Shown here piece after piece: positions 40,101 to 48,295 of a DNA stretch of 64,000 nt; positions within the stretch are counted from its first letter, which is position 1, and each line of letters starts with the position of its first letter. The DNA lies in the NCBI RefSeq assembly GCF_913063105.1, contig NZ_CAJXYQ010000002.1:310001-374000 (forward strand), in the 5' to 3' direction. This stretch comes from an uncultured Draconibacterium sp. Lineage in GTDB: Bacteria; Bacteroidota; Bacteroidia; Bacteroidales; Prolixibacteraceae. Below the pieces are notes generated by a model that worked only from the letters and a program-made list of their open reading frames with translations, made no database searches and was not told the DNA's origin. The translations under genes were made by a program, and so were the position numbers.

Positions 40101-40352
40101 AGTAACTATGGCCTGCTGATGATAGCCAATTTCTGTATTAAAAATTAGTCGGTCATTACCCTGCCATTCCCACTTCAATGCTGAATTTCCATATTTAAAA
40201 CGCTTCGCATCTATTGATACTTTCCCAGTTGCTTTTAAGTAAGTTGGCAATTCTTCAAAATCTTCCATTACTTTAAACGGAGCTACTTGGGCAAACAGTT
40301 GTGTAAAAGCAAATAGGCTAAAAAATAGTAAAGTTGATATCAGGTATTTCAT
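37182..40352 (-). CDS. Polysaccharide lyase family 8-like (chondroitinase-like) lyase, secreted
   Basis: A 1056-residue secreted enzyme with chondroitinase ABC-type layout: signal peptide (ends LFAQ), N-terminal jelly-roll 'Lyase_N' domain (about 25-200), an alpha/alpha toroid catalytic domain (about 215-620) and C-terminal super-sandwich (about 640-1055). The catalytic motif PDGTFFHHAGHAFGYGG has H488 and Y495, the same +7 spacing as His501/Tyr508 in Proteus chondroitinase ABC I. R551 or R559 (IRFENYGLPREF) could be the Arg partner. PL8 enzymes cut uronic-acid-containing chains by beta-elimination, leaving unsaturated uronosyl ends, the substrate of the GH88 at 48296. A different lyase family with the same fold (for example PL29-like) cannot be excluded. 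Confidence 0.8.
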   Translation of the reverse strand: MKYLISTLLFFSLFAFTQLFAQVAPFKVMEDFEELPTYLKATGKVSIDAKRFKYGNSALKWEWQGNDRLIFNTEIGYHQQAIVTDLSKLADGHGGSVSNPVLEPPRGFFIYIYNEKASQQRIRIQFGRNELVDCEFDFNLNFTGWRTCAVGYDRGDMRGVPNEEMNRVTINAPASGSGTFYFDMMGTSITMNPRTVQANPQLPEIDRHPRLVAQYPHLLYEFSKYRPTFKLEPLTEETFADFRKLEQNVNDIFFPEHEKAKYTDDKIEKIKQDYEAFEITRDGDAIYGRPLIYNRIIGDYFTELPGTSKEKFEGIKKWRPEFGYTLLDMAKLYSYTNSPTIKAELEKMFINLFDYAVDQGFDTGEGLGWIHHYSYIIREQAPAFYLMRDVLEKHGRLEKAIEICRWFYAFNQVYNEEYVYEIKGRKAANADEIQGLVPQKLLVALMQPDSPEKARDIKHFSSYYSNIITAYANALDETYKPDGTFFHHAGHAFGYGGRAVYGGVAAGYLLSGTQYAATEAAFQRMKKVTKKLMACLFTDNLMAPKAFANIRFENYGLPREFYTIPAVLACSAPAFDTEMGALYNDMLQKYTGDRVENHDFWKKKTNAQMTNTAPYTYDQITQLPYSCVTLNRQADDWMIVLRTHSKYVYPFESWGKSYFGFPLFIANGYLDVSYPESLDSQTPEEGYWHEGYDFRRWPGVTSVRLPYEKMLTDPGQVRDEGGEYLFSDQAFAGGVATTYGIGVSVFQYKGHDKFNLQDFTGKKSYFFFGNKVLCIGTNITSNLTDYDVETTLFQTALKAKSEKITTSWEGPVSTFPFEKYATKNSWVIDNRGTGFLAMKDTEFQLIKSTQTNPQFQNKGEVSGDFACAFIKHGKAPKNAAYQYLLVANTSEKEMNSLVENAPVSVIQADENAHIVKIPSEKVTAYAVYKKAGLIFKNGPITSINKQATFAVKESKGQLILAVADPDLNIYDGQDDLLPDGSRTELSVYEKEWFFWPSRPNKVQITLNGEWKIEKQLKEMETAKVKNARIISVTNNQTIVEFECKDGLSAEVLFKEL

Positions 40353-40366
40353 TTTATAGGTCTTTC

Positions 40367-40535
40367 GTCCTGAAAGGACAATTTATTTCAGCCCAAGGAA
40401 ACACCTTGGGTACAATTGATTAATATTTAATGCGGGCTGAAAGTCCAGCTGATTTTAGTTGCCCTTGCAGGGTGCAGTTTATTTATTATCAATGCCCCGG
40501 TCGTTGCCCGGGGCTGAATTAAATAAGGCTTTCAG
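40367..40535. repeat. Cluster of nested palindromes (REP-like element) between lyase and sulfatase genes
   Basis: At least four hairpins fall within 170 bases: gtcctgaaaggac (40367-40379); cccaagg/ccttggg (40392-40398 and 40404-40410); ccct-tgc-aggg around 40462-40472; and gccccgg/ccggggc (40494-40500 and 40508-40514). The octamer ttcagccc (40387-40394) is matched by its complement gggctgaa (40434-40441). A further ggctga/tcagcc pair surrounds 40513-40535. The spacing and GC-rich stems in AT-rich DNA resemble dispersed intergenic REP elements. It may also stop transcription of the sulfatase before the lyase gene. Confidence 0.65.
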
Positions 40536-40536
40536 C

Positions 40537-42063
40537 CTATTCGTTATAGTTCAAAAAATCCGAACAAATGTTTTCGGTGTACCATTTGTCGTTGGTCGAT
40601 TTAAGCAGGTGTTCTAATTCTGTTTTTAATTCCGGGCCGTTTTTAACATTAGTAAAAGGGATGCGGTTTAGTTGGTTTGGATCTTTTATATTATCGTAAC
40701 CGTAAACTTCGGTTTGGCCGTCCTCATTAAGCAAAACAACCAAAGTTTGATTGCCCGTATACACTCCGCGCGATTTATAATCGATATAGAGTGCAGCTGT
40801 GGGTTTTTTCTGGCTGCCAGGTTTCGAAATGGCGTCAGCATAGTTTGCTCCTTGCACTTCTGACGGAATTTTTTCTTCCAGGCCCACCATACCCAAAATA
40901 GTTGGCATAACATCGGGTACACTTAAAATTAAATCCTCAACACGGTGTTCTAATTTATCGCCCCATTTTACAATAAACGGAATATTAAAAGCTTCCGTTT
41001 CAGGGTAAGGTTTGCCTTGGTGTCCATGACTTCCCAACATCTCGCCATGGTCAGACGAAAAGCAAATGATGGTATTTTTATGCAGGTTTAGCTCTTCCAG
41101 TTTGTTAAGTACCATGCCAATAAAATGGTCAACGGCACTAACGTTGGCAAAATAATAAGCTGCATAATCGCCTGCTTCGTGGTCGGCATTTTTATGTGTC
41201 AGCAATTCTCCCAGCTCAACCACTCCATTGTTGGTGTATTGGTTGTAAAACTGCATGTAGGTGCTTTCTTCCGTCCACGGGTTGTGTGGCGGATTTAACG
41301 ACCAAATCATAAAAAATGGTTTATCCGGATCGCGTTGCTTACGGTTGTTTTCCAGATATTCTACAATCTTTTCCGATTCAATTTCTGCTGAAAATCGTTT
41401 AGGCATATACAATTCGCCATCTTTTTTGCCCTCAATTGCTCCAGGGTCGTTCGAAAACACACGCGGGTTAAAATGCTCATCTTTCAAGGCCTGGAAAAAA
41501 TAATCTATTCCATGACGATCGGGACCAGGAGGAACATAAGTGTCGTAACGGTTTAATAAATGGCCACCGGGCTCTTCCAAACTTCCCACATAATTCCCGT
41601 CTTTGTCAAAAAGTGGTTCGGTTTTTTGCCAGTGGCATTTCCCAAAATACGACACATTGTACCCCGCTTCAGCAAAAACATCGGTAATACAAACAGCATC
41701 GGTGCGCAGCTGTACTTCCCGATCGGCTCTGCAGTTGGAAGTTAAACCATTAAGGTCGGGGTACAAACCAGATAAAAGCATTCCGCGATAAGGGCTGCAC
41801 AGGGGGAAATTACTTACGGCACGACTAAAAACAACACCCTGGTTGGCTAGTTTGTCCAGATTGGGTGTACTTACAGGGTCTGGTTGCCCTTGCAAATGTT
41901 TGGCATTATCGCCCTGCGACCAAAAGCCAAGACTGTAGCTTCTGAACTGATCGGGAAAAATAAAGATTACATTGGGTTGTTCTTGTCTTGTGTGTTTTTG
42001 CGAACACGATAAGAATGAAATAGTAAATAATAGGGTTACAAGTGTTAGTTTTAGGTATTGCAT
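40537..42063 (-). CDS. Formylglycine-dependent sulfatase (S1 family), lipoprotein
   Basis: A 508-residue sulfatase. The frame extends to a TTG at 42072, but ATG 42063 gives MQYLKLTLVTLLFTISFLSC with a lipobox. The metal-site start is VIFIFPDQFRSYSLGF. The signature is C89-S-P-Y-R in FPLCSPYRGMLLSG. Other core pieces are YFGKCHWQK and ICFSSDHGEMLGSHG. The 'FPDQFR' opening resembles sulfatases often found beside glycosaminoglycan enzymes. Transcribed toward the PL8-like lyase and divergent from the beta-helix gene, it probably desulfates the lyase product or substrate. A TATCTTTG -7 candidate (plus 42091-42098) lies about 28 bases before the start. Confidence 0.92.
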   Translation of the reverse strand: MQYLKLTLVTLLFTISFLSCSQKHTRQEQPNVIFIFPDQFRSYSLGFWSQGDNAKHLQGQPDPVSTPNLDKLANQGVVFSRAVSNFPLCSPYRGMLLSGLYPDLNGLTSNCRADREVQLRTDAVCITDVFAEAGYNVSYFGKCHWQKTEPLFDKDGNYVGSLEEPGGHLLNRYDTYVPPGPDRHGIDYFFQALKDEHFNPRVFSNDPGAIEGKKDGELYMPKRFSAEIESEKIVEYLENNRKQRDPDKPFFMIWSLNPPHNPWTEESTYMQFYNQYTNNGVVELGELLTHKNADHEAGDYAAYYFANVSAVDHFIGMVLNKLEELNLHKNTIICFSSDHGEMLGSHGHQGKPYPETEAFNIPFIVKWGDKLEHRVEDLILSVPDVMPTILGMVGLEEKIPSEVQGANYADAISKPGSQKKPTAALYIDYKSRGVYTGNQTLVVLLNEDGQTEVYGYDNIKDPNQLNRIPFTNVKNGPELKTELEHLLKSTNDKWYTENICSDFLNYNE

Positions 42064-42090
42064 GTGTTTCAATTAATTTAAATGTTATTG

Positions 42091-42156
42091 CAAAGATATT
42101 GGATACAGGTATTTTTTTAGGTGTGTAATTGTTCAAAAAGTGGGTAGGATTATGCA
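42091..42156 (-). promoter_or_regulatory. Sulfatase promoter with ATTGTTCA direct-repeat operator candidate
   Basis: On the minus strand TATCTTTG (plus 42091-42098) fits the TAnnTTTG -7 element. Upstream of it, on the plus strand, ATTGTTCA (42128-42135) is followed 21 bases later by a 6/8 match ATTATGCA (42149-42156). The same octamer, in a shared gtgt(g/a)taattgttcaaaa context, occurs as an exact repeat before the hybrid sensor gene at 48111. Two-turn spacing suits an AraC-type DNA-binding domain. Confidence 0.45.
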
Positions 42157-42307
42157 GGTGAATATTGCCTTTTTGAATGTAAGTTTAAGCTGTATAGATT
42201 GTTACGTAGTTTTTTTCTGCTTGCCTTTTTCTGCTTGCAGCTTTGTACTTCTAAATTCAGCAAAACAATTATCTATTTTTGTTTGATAAACGTAATCAAT
42301 TGCAGCT

Positions 42308-43978
42308 ATGAAAAAAACTTCACAACTACTGCTCCCTCTTGCTTTGTTTCTTATGGCTTGTGCCTGTAAACAGAATACAACAACCGATGCAACACAAGCA
42401 AAATTGTTAACTGATTTTATTGAAAATGGCAGTAAAAGTATTTTGCCCGACTTTTCGTATGCCGGTTATGCTTATGGCGAGAAAGAAGTGCCAACAATTA
42501 ATGGTCCGGTTTTTCGCGTTGAAGACTACGGAGCGATAGCTGATGACAGTATTGATGATACTGAAGCAATACAAAAGGCGGTTGATGCAGCGGGTAAAGC
42601 CGGCGGGGGAGTGGTATTATTTCCGAAAGGCCAATTTGATGTGAATAGCGACACAACCCGTCAGGATATTATCAGAATTAATTACAGCAACATTGTTATG
42701 CGTGGTGCCGGAATGGAGAGCGATGGAACGATTATTCACAGCCACACTCCAACCACGCAGACAGAGGAAAATTCGCCCTGGTTATCGCCTTTTGTTTTTC
42801 ACACTGGTTTGAGCTTACAAAGCACCAACAATTTTTTTGATATTGATGAATTGCCCGTTTATTCAAAGCTTATGAAGGATGCGCCAAAAGGCGAAAATGT
42901 GCTTGAATTGGCACAAACCAAAGGTTTAAAGGCCGGCGATATTTTGGTGGTAGCCATGCGAAATACGAGTGATGAGGGCGATTTAATGCACCACCTGATG
43001 GCTCCCCTGAAGTTTGATCATTTTATGAGCAGCTACCTGGACGCAGGCAAGAACCGCAGGCCATCATTTCAGTATTTCCTTGAGATTGACAAAATACTTT
43101 CGGATACAGAAGTGCAAATGAAACAAGCCATGCGCCGCGATATTTTAACACAGTTTGAAGCTTTTGTTTGCCGTGTTCCAATGCTTAAAAATGTGGGAAT
43201 AGAGCATTTTCGGTTTGAATGTGATTACCAGGGCGGGTACAAGCACCACTTAACCCGCGAACACGATTATGGTTGGGGGGCTGTTTGCCTGCAGCGAGTT
43301 GCACATGGCTGGATACGCAACTTGCACATCAATAATTACGTGCAAACCACGCACCTTGTTAACAGCCGCAATATTAGCATATCGGCTATTACGCTTACCG
43401 GTTACGATGGGCATTATGGCCCCAAAATGTACCACTCAAGCGATAACCTGGTTTATAACATTGATGTGCAGGCAAAATATACGCATGGCCCGGGCCTGGA
43501 GGGCTGTTGTTTTGGAAATGTGTACCGCAAAATAAATCACACTCACCCGGTTCCTGTTGATTTGCATGGAATTGGAGGCGCTGATTTTTCGCCGCCTGCC
43601 TGCAATCTATACGAGGAATGCACAAACCTGACCCGAATGGCCGGAGGCGGCGCCCCTGAAAATATTCCGCATGCCAGCGAATACAATACCTTTTGGGGCT
43701 TGAAAATGGCAGGCTTCGACGATGATGGGTACAACGAGCTGTTTTATTCATGGATATGGCGCGATCCAAAGCGATTTAAAAATGAATTTCATATCGACTG
43801 CCATAAGCAATACCTACGCTCCATTTTGGTAGGTATTCATCATCCCGAAAAAACTTTAAGTATTGAGCACAACACCGAAGACCGGGCCGACGAATGGATT
43901 TATGTAGAGGGCTTGAATGAGAATATGAATTTACCATCGCTTTACAAAACACAGCTGGCCTTGCGACTGAAAAAGTAA
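42308..43978 (+). CDS. Parallel beta-helix lipoprotein (pectate-lyase-3-type), putative polysaccharide-active enzyme
   Basis: A 556-residue lipoprotein (MKKTSQLLLPLALFLMAC). The pectate-lyase-3/GH28-type opening VEDYGAIADDSIDDTEAIQKAVDAA (about residues 71-96) is followed by GGGVVLFPKGQFDV. Helix coils include IVMRGAGMESDGTII, VGIEHFRFECDY, WIRNLHINNYVQTTHLVNSRNISISAITLTG and HSSDNLVYNIDV. Conserved-looking His-rich segments are YKHHLTREHDYGWGAV and HGPGLEGCC. The substrate and whether it is a lyase or hydrolase are unknown. It is divergent from the sulfatase with the ATTGTTCA operator and convergent with the sensor gene, so it probably belongs to the same regulon as the PL8/GH88 module. Confidence 0.75.
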   Translation: MKKTSQLLLPLALFLMACACKQNTTTDATQAKLLTDFIENGSKSILPDFSYAGYAYGEKEVPTINGPVFRVEDYGAIADDSIDDTEAIQKAVDAAGKAGGGVVLFPKGQFDVNSDTTRQDIIRINYSNIVMRGAGMESDGTIIHSHTPTTQTEENSPWLSPFVFHTGLSLQSTNNFFDIDELPVYSKLMKDAPKGENVLELAQTKGLKAGDILVVAMRNTSDEGDLMHHLMAPLKFDHFMSSYLDAGKNRRPSFQYFLEIDKILSDTEVQMKQAMRRDILTQFEAFVCRVPMLKNVGIEHFRFECDYQGGYKHHLTREHDYGWGAVCLQRVAHGWIRNLHINNYVQTTHLVNSRNISISAITLTGYDGHYGPKMYHSSDNLVYNIDVQAKYTHGPGLEGCCFGNVYRKINHTHPVPVDLHGIGGADFSPPACNLYEECTNLTRMAGGGAPENIPHASEYNTFWGLKMAGFDDDGYNELFYSWIWRDPKRFKNEFHIDCHKQYLRSILVGIHHPEKTLSIEHNTEDRADEWIYVEGLNENMNLPSLYKTQLALRLKK

Positions 43979-43998
43979 TTTGGGAAGCAAACCCTGAT

Positions 43999-46900
43999 TT
44001 AACGTTTTACATATTGCGAAGGATTTACTCCAAAGTGTTTTTTAAAAGCCATGGCAAAATAGCGTGGCGAGTTAAAACCGGTGTCGTAAGCTACCTCCGA
44101 AATATTTTTACTGGTATCGTTTACCAACATATCGGCAGCTTTTTTCAGCCGTATGGTTTGAATGTACTCATTAGGCGTTTGTCCCGTAATCATTTTTACT
44201 TTTGAGTAGAAAATGGTTCGTCCCATATTCATTTCTGTAGCAAACTCATCAACATTAAAATCAGGGTTCAGCAGGTTGTTTTCAACAATGGTCGTGGTTT
44301 TCAACAGAAAGTCGCTATCCACTTTATTTTGTGTAATAGATTTGGTGCTGGCTGCCGGATCGGTGCTAAATTTTTGCTGAAGTTTTGCCCTGTTTTCGAA
44401 AAGGTTATTTACCCGAGCCTGCAACATTTCTGAATTAAAAGGTTTGGTACAATACGAATCGGCACCGTGTTTAAAAGCTTTTGTCCGGTCTTCTTCCGAA
44501 TCGAGCGCTGTTAGCAATAGTACAGGAATGTGGCTTGTATTCAGATTGTTTTTCAATTTTTTGCACATTTCAAACCCCGACATGTTCGGCATTAATACAT
44601 CCGAAATAATTATGTCGGGTTGATTTTCAAGTGCTATTGCCAAACCTTCAGCCCCGTCGTTGGCCGTGGTAATCTGATAATTTTCAACAAACAAATTTTT
44701 AACTGCAATTCTTATTTCCGGATTATCATCAACGATAAGCAATTGTGGCGCATTTTCGTTTACGGCAGGTAGGGCAACTGTTTCGTTGCGCTCTTCAGTT
44801 TGCGAAACAGCAATTAGTTCCTTGTCGATACTAAAGGCGTTACTTCGTTTCTTCTGGCTAATTTCATCTGCATCCAAATGTTGGTTTCCTTTTACCAATT
44901 TTACTTTAAAACTGGTGCCGCTGTTTAATTCGCTCTCGCAAGTAATTTGGCCTCGGTGTGCCTGCACAATACTTTGGGTAAGTGCCAGTCCAATACCGCT
45001 TCCCTGGTAAGCATTTTGCTGGTATTTCGAGTCGTGATGAAAAAAGCGGTTGAAAACTTTATCCAGGTCTTCACCCGGAATTCCAACACCATTATCTTTT
45101 ACTTCAATTTCAACAGCTTCGGAATTGTGTTCAAGTTTAATTTGTACCTTACCTGTGCTATTTTCGACATGGTTTAAAGCGTTTGAAAGCAGATTGTAAA
45201 ATACTTTATCCATTTGCCGGGCATCGTAAAACACCATAATTTTTTCGTTCGGAATTATGGCTTCGTAGCTAATGTTTTTATGATGGGCAATTTCTTTAAA
45301 AGCTTCGTAAATTTCGTTTAAGTAGGGGACCAGGTCGTTCTCTTGTGCTTCTATTTTTAAGTGTCCCTGTTCAATTTTTCTGAAATCAAGCAATTCGGAG
45401 TTCAAATTTTTTAAACGTTTGGCATTGCGTAAGGCCAGGTTAAGGTGCCAGTGTATCTTTGGCGGAATTTTATATTTGGCAAATGCATGTTCAAGCGAGC
45501 TTAAAATAATGGTCAAGGGTGTCATAAACTCATGACTAATGTTTGTGAAGAACCTGAGCTTGTACTGGTTCAACTCCTTCATTCTTTCTTTTTCGCTACG
45601 TTCGTTTTTTAGCTGATATTGAAGGCGTACTTTTCCCAGGTAAAAATAATTAAACAGTAGTATTAATGCGGCTAGCAACAGCACATAAAAGGTATAGGCA
45701 TACCAGGTACGCGTAAGGGGAGGCTTAATTGTTATGGCAATGGCTTTTTCGTTGGTGATGGGGTTATAGGCAACATCGGTTGCCCTTATTTTAAATACAT
45801 ATTTCCCGGGATTAAGGTTGGTATAAGTAACCGATGTGTTGTATTCGGCATTCACCCATTCGTTGTTAAAACCTTCAAGTTGGTATTGGTATTTGTTGTT
45901 TAAGGTATTGTTGTAGTTAAATGATGAAAAATCAATGCTAAAAACAGTATGTGTGGGTTTTAATACAAAAGATTCGGCCACGGCTATATCGGAAGAAAGA
46001 ATTCCGGTGTTATCATTGGCACGCACTTCTTTGTTGTTAACGTATAAGCCCGAGAAATTTACTTCAAGATTTTCGTCAACCATTAGCAAATCGCGCTCTT
46101 TAAACGATACCAAACCATCAATTCCCCCCAGAAAAAGCTCTCCGCTTTTGGTCAGTAAAAGACCTTTGTAGTTGAGCTCCTGCAAGGGAAAACCCGAAGC
46201 ACTGGTATAGTTGAAAAATAACTGGTTTTCCACATCAAAGCGCGAAAGGCCGCGGCTGGTGGCAATCCACAGGTTGCCAAAACGCGATTCGGAAATTCCG
46301 TAGATAAAATCGCTGGGCAAATTGTTTTTTTGTTGCGTAAACGAGGTAAAATTATCCGTTTCGCGGTTGTACAGGCAAAGTCCGCCACCATCGGTTCCCA
46401 GCCATAACCTGAAACGGTGATCTTCAATTATCTGATTAACGGAGTTGCTACCAATACTCTGTGGATCGAACTCGTTACTAAGATACTTTTTTAAAGTTTT
46501 TGCGCTTAGGTTGTAGGCAAACAAGCCATTACCGGCAGTGCTAATCCATAGAATTCCTTTTGTGTCGATGTACAAATCGGTGGCGATTGTTTCTGCAGGC
46601 CAAAGATTTTCAGAGGTTTGAATAAAAGGCTTGAATTCTTCGTTTTGAATATCAAAACTAATAACGCCAATTTCGGTAGCTAAAATATAGCAGCCATTAT
46701 ATTCAATAATATCGTTAACGTGATAGGGGCGGTCTTTAAAACCGGGTTTGTTGTAATGTTTAAATGTTTTTTGTTTTAAATCGAAGATATTTAAACCACC
46801 CTGGTAAGTGCCAATCAGCAGTTTATTGTCGAGCGTAAGGTAAAGCGATTTGATGTTGGTTTGCGACAGGCCGTATTTGTCGTTGGTAAACGGATAGTTG

Positions 46901-48102
46901 GTAAAGGTATTATCAGCACGGTTATAATAATCCAGTCCGCCTCCTTCGGTGGCAATCCATATATTGTTATTATCTTCAACCATAGCGCCAATAACAGGGT
47001 AGCTCGGGCCTCCAGTGGTTTGGTTGTTATATCGGGTAAAAACCTGGTTGGCAACCCGTCCGTAATTTATTCCGCCAAAATACGAACCTACCCAAATGTT
47101 ATCATCGTTGGAGAGGAACAGGCTGTAAACCGAGTTGTGGGTAAGGCCATATTCGCCACTTCCCGAACGAATAAAAGTTGTTGATTGCGCTTTTCTGTCA
47201 AAAACGGCAAGGCCTTTAAATGTTCCAACCCAAAGCCTGTTATTTTTATCTTCAATAACTTTCCGCACTGAAAGGCTTTCAACGAAGTAGGGAGCAGTAT
47301 TCAGATTTACATTACTAAAAACGCCTGTATTAATATCGTAAACAAAAATGCCATGGTAACGGGTCGAAATCCATAGCTTATTTTCGGAGTCGACAAACAA
47401 ATCGTAAACAATAAACTTATCGCTAACCGGCACATCAATAATTTCCTGTTTATCGGCTGTTACTTTTATTAATTTACTTTCATTGTTTGATGCCAGCCAT
47501 AAAACCTTGTTCCTGTCTTGGTAAATAGCGTTAAAAGCCGGCGAGGGCTGCTTTTCCAGTTTGTATGGAATAAATTTTTCAGAACTTTTATCATAAATAA
47601 GCAAACCGCCCCGTGTAGCCACAAGAATGGTAGTGTTGAAGTTGCCACACGTTAGTAGCCCGTTAAAACTGTAGCGTTTAAACGAAAGTGTGTGTAAATC
47701 CAATCGCGAGAGATGATTACCCGATTGCGCCCAAAGGTAATGATCGGTTTGATGCAACTCAGAAACCTTGTGCCCCGCAAGAGATGTACTGTCGCCACGT
47801 TGCGGATAAAATGTTTTCATGCGTATTCCATCCCAGCAATTTAATCCGTTTCGCGTGCCAATCCACATACGGTTTAAGTGGTCCTGGTGAATACAAAGTC
47901 CGGCCAGTTCGCTTAAGCCTTCTTCTAAACCAAGCTTTTTAAACGAAATCTCCTGAGCCCTCAGAGTATAAAAATTGAGCAGCCATAAAAGCAGAAAGGG
48001 AAAAATAACAGTGAGTAGTTTACTTCTTTGCTTAATTGTTTGCATAGTTCCGTCAGATAGTCGCTTCAGAATGTAAGTATACCGCTTTTTAAAAAGATTC
48101 AT
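43999..48102 (-). CDS. Hybrid two-component system sensor/regulator (HTCS)
   Basis: 1367 residues from ATG 48102; ATG 48045 (residue 20, MQTIKQRSKLL, a better signal/anchor) is an alternative. Order: N-terminal anchor; two-propeller periplasmic sensor of Reg_prop repeats (about 50-720, e.g. LWIGTDGGGLC, LWIATSRGLS); Y_Y_Y domain (about 735-795); one transmembrane helix (about 800-825); histidine kinase with H857 in TNISHEFMTPL and GSGIGLAL ATPase box; receiver with D1168 in IISDVLMPN; and a C-terminal AraC helix-turn-helix (about 1265-1365, ISEVAYDTGFNSPRYFAMAFK). HTCS proteins bind oligosaccharides in the periplasm and switch on their own utilisation locus. The targets here are likely the PL8, sulfatase, GH88 and SusCD genes. 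Confidence 0.95.
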   Translation of the reverse strand: MNLFKKRYTYILKRLSDGTMQTIKQRSKLLTVIFPFLLLWLLNFYTLRAQEISFKKLGLEEGLSELAGLCIHQDHLNRMWIGTRNGLNCWDGIRMKTFYPQRGDSTSLAGHKVSELHQTDHYLWAQSGNHLSRLDLHTLSFKRYSFNGLLTCGNFNTTILVATRGGLLIYDKSSEKFIPYKLEKQPSPAFNAIYQDRNKVLWLASNNESKLIKVTADKQEIIDVPVSDKFIVYDLFVDSENKLWISTRYHGIFVYDINTGVFSNVNLNTAPYFVESLSVRKVIEDKNNRLWVGTFKGLAVFDRKAQSTTFIRSGSGEYGLTHNSVYSLFLSNDDNIWVGSYFGGINYGRVANQVFTRYNNQTTGGPSYPVIGAMVEDNNNIWIATEGGGLDYYNRADNTFTNYPFTNDKYGLSQTNIKSLYLTLDNKLLIGTYQGGLNIFDLKQKTFKHYNKPGFKDRPYHVNDIIEYNGCYILATEIGVISFDIQNEEFKPFIQTSENLWPAETIATDLYIDTKGILWISTAGNGLFAYNLSAKTLKKYLSNEFDPQSIGSNSVNQIIEDHRFRLWLGTDGGGLCLYNRETDNFTSFTQQKNNLPSDFIYGISESRFGNLWIATSRGLSRFDVENQLFFNYTSASGFPLQELNYKGLLLTKSGELFLGGIDGLVSFKERDLLMVDENLEVNFSGLYVNNKEVRANDNTGILSSDIAVAESFVLKPTHTVFSIDFSSFNYNNTLNNKYQYQLEGFNNEWVNAEYNTSVTYTNLNPGKYVFKIRATDVAYNPITNEKAIAITIKPPLTRTWYAYTFYVLLLAALILLFNYFYLGKVRLQYQLKNERSEKERMKELNQYKLRFFTNISHEFMTPLTIILSSLEHAFAKYKIPPKIHWHLNLALRNAKRLKNLNSELLDFRKIEQGHLKIEAQENDLVPYLNEIYEAFKEIAHHKNISYEAIIPNEKIMVFYDARQMDKVFYNLLSNALNHVENSTGKVQIKLEHNSEAVEIEVKDNGVGIPGEDLDKVFNRFFHHDSKYQQNAYQGSGIGLALTQSIVQAHRGQITCESELNSGTSFKVKLVKGNQHLDADEISQKKRSNAFSIDKELIAVSQTEERNETVALPAVNENAPQLLIVDDNPEIRIAVKNLFVENYQITTANDGAEGLAIALENQPDIIISDVLMPNMSGFEMCKKLKNNLNTSHIPVLLLTALDSEEDRTKAFKHGADSYCTKPFNSEMLQARVNNLFENRAKLQQKFSTDPAASTKSITQNKVDSDFLLKTTTIVENNLLNPDFNVDEFATEMNMGRTIFYSKVKMITGQTPNEYIQTIRLKKAADMLVNDTSKNISEVAYDTGFNSPRYFAMAFKKHFGVNPSQYVKR

Positions 48103-48110
48103 GGTGTATA

Positions 48111-48138
48111 ATTGTTCAAAATATAGATAGATTGTTCA
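48111..48138. promoter_or_regulatory. Exact ATTGTTCA direct repeat upstream of the HTCS gene
   Basis: ATTGTTCA occurs at 48111-48118 and 48131-48138, a 20-bp period, in the divergent region between the HTCS and GH88 genes. A related pair lies at 42128/42149. Distance to the sensor start is 66 bases if ATG 48045 is used, almost the same as the 65 bases at the sulfatase. A TAGTTTTG (-7-like) for the GH88 side is at 48251-48258. Confidence 0.5.
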
Positions 48139-48295
48139 GCGCTTTTGTGGGAATTAGTTCATATCTATCACGTAATCAAAGGTTTATGATTCCGGATAAT
48201 TGTTGATTCAAAATGAATTTTTGTAGCGCCTGTGTAGTTGCTCTTCTGTATAGTTTTGAATCGAGTTTAAACCAAATTGTTAAAACTATTAATTT

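Noticed and set aside
42242-42281. Full -33/-7 promoter before the beta-helix lipoprotein (TTTG at 42242, TATTTTTG at 42274)
   Set aside because: The spacing of 28 bases is too long for the Bacteroidota consensus; only a -7-like match remains.
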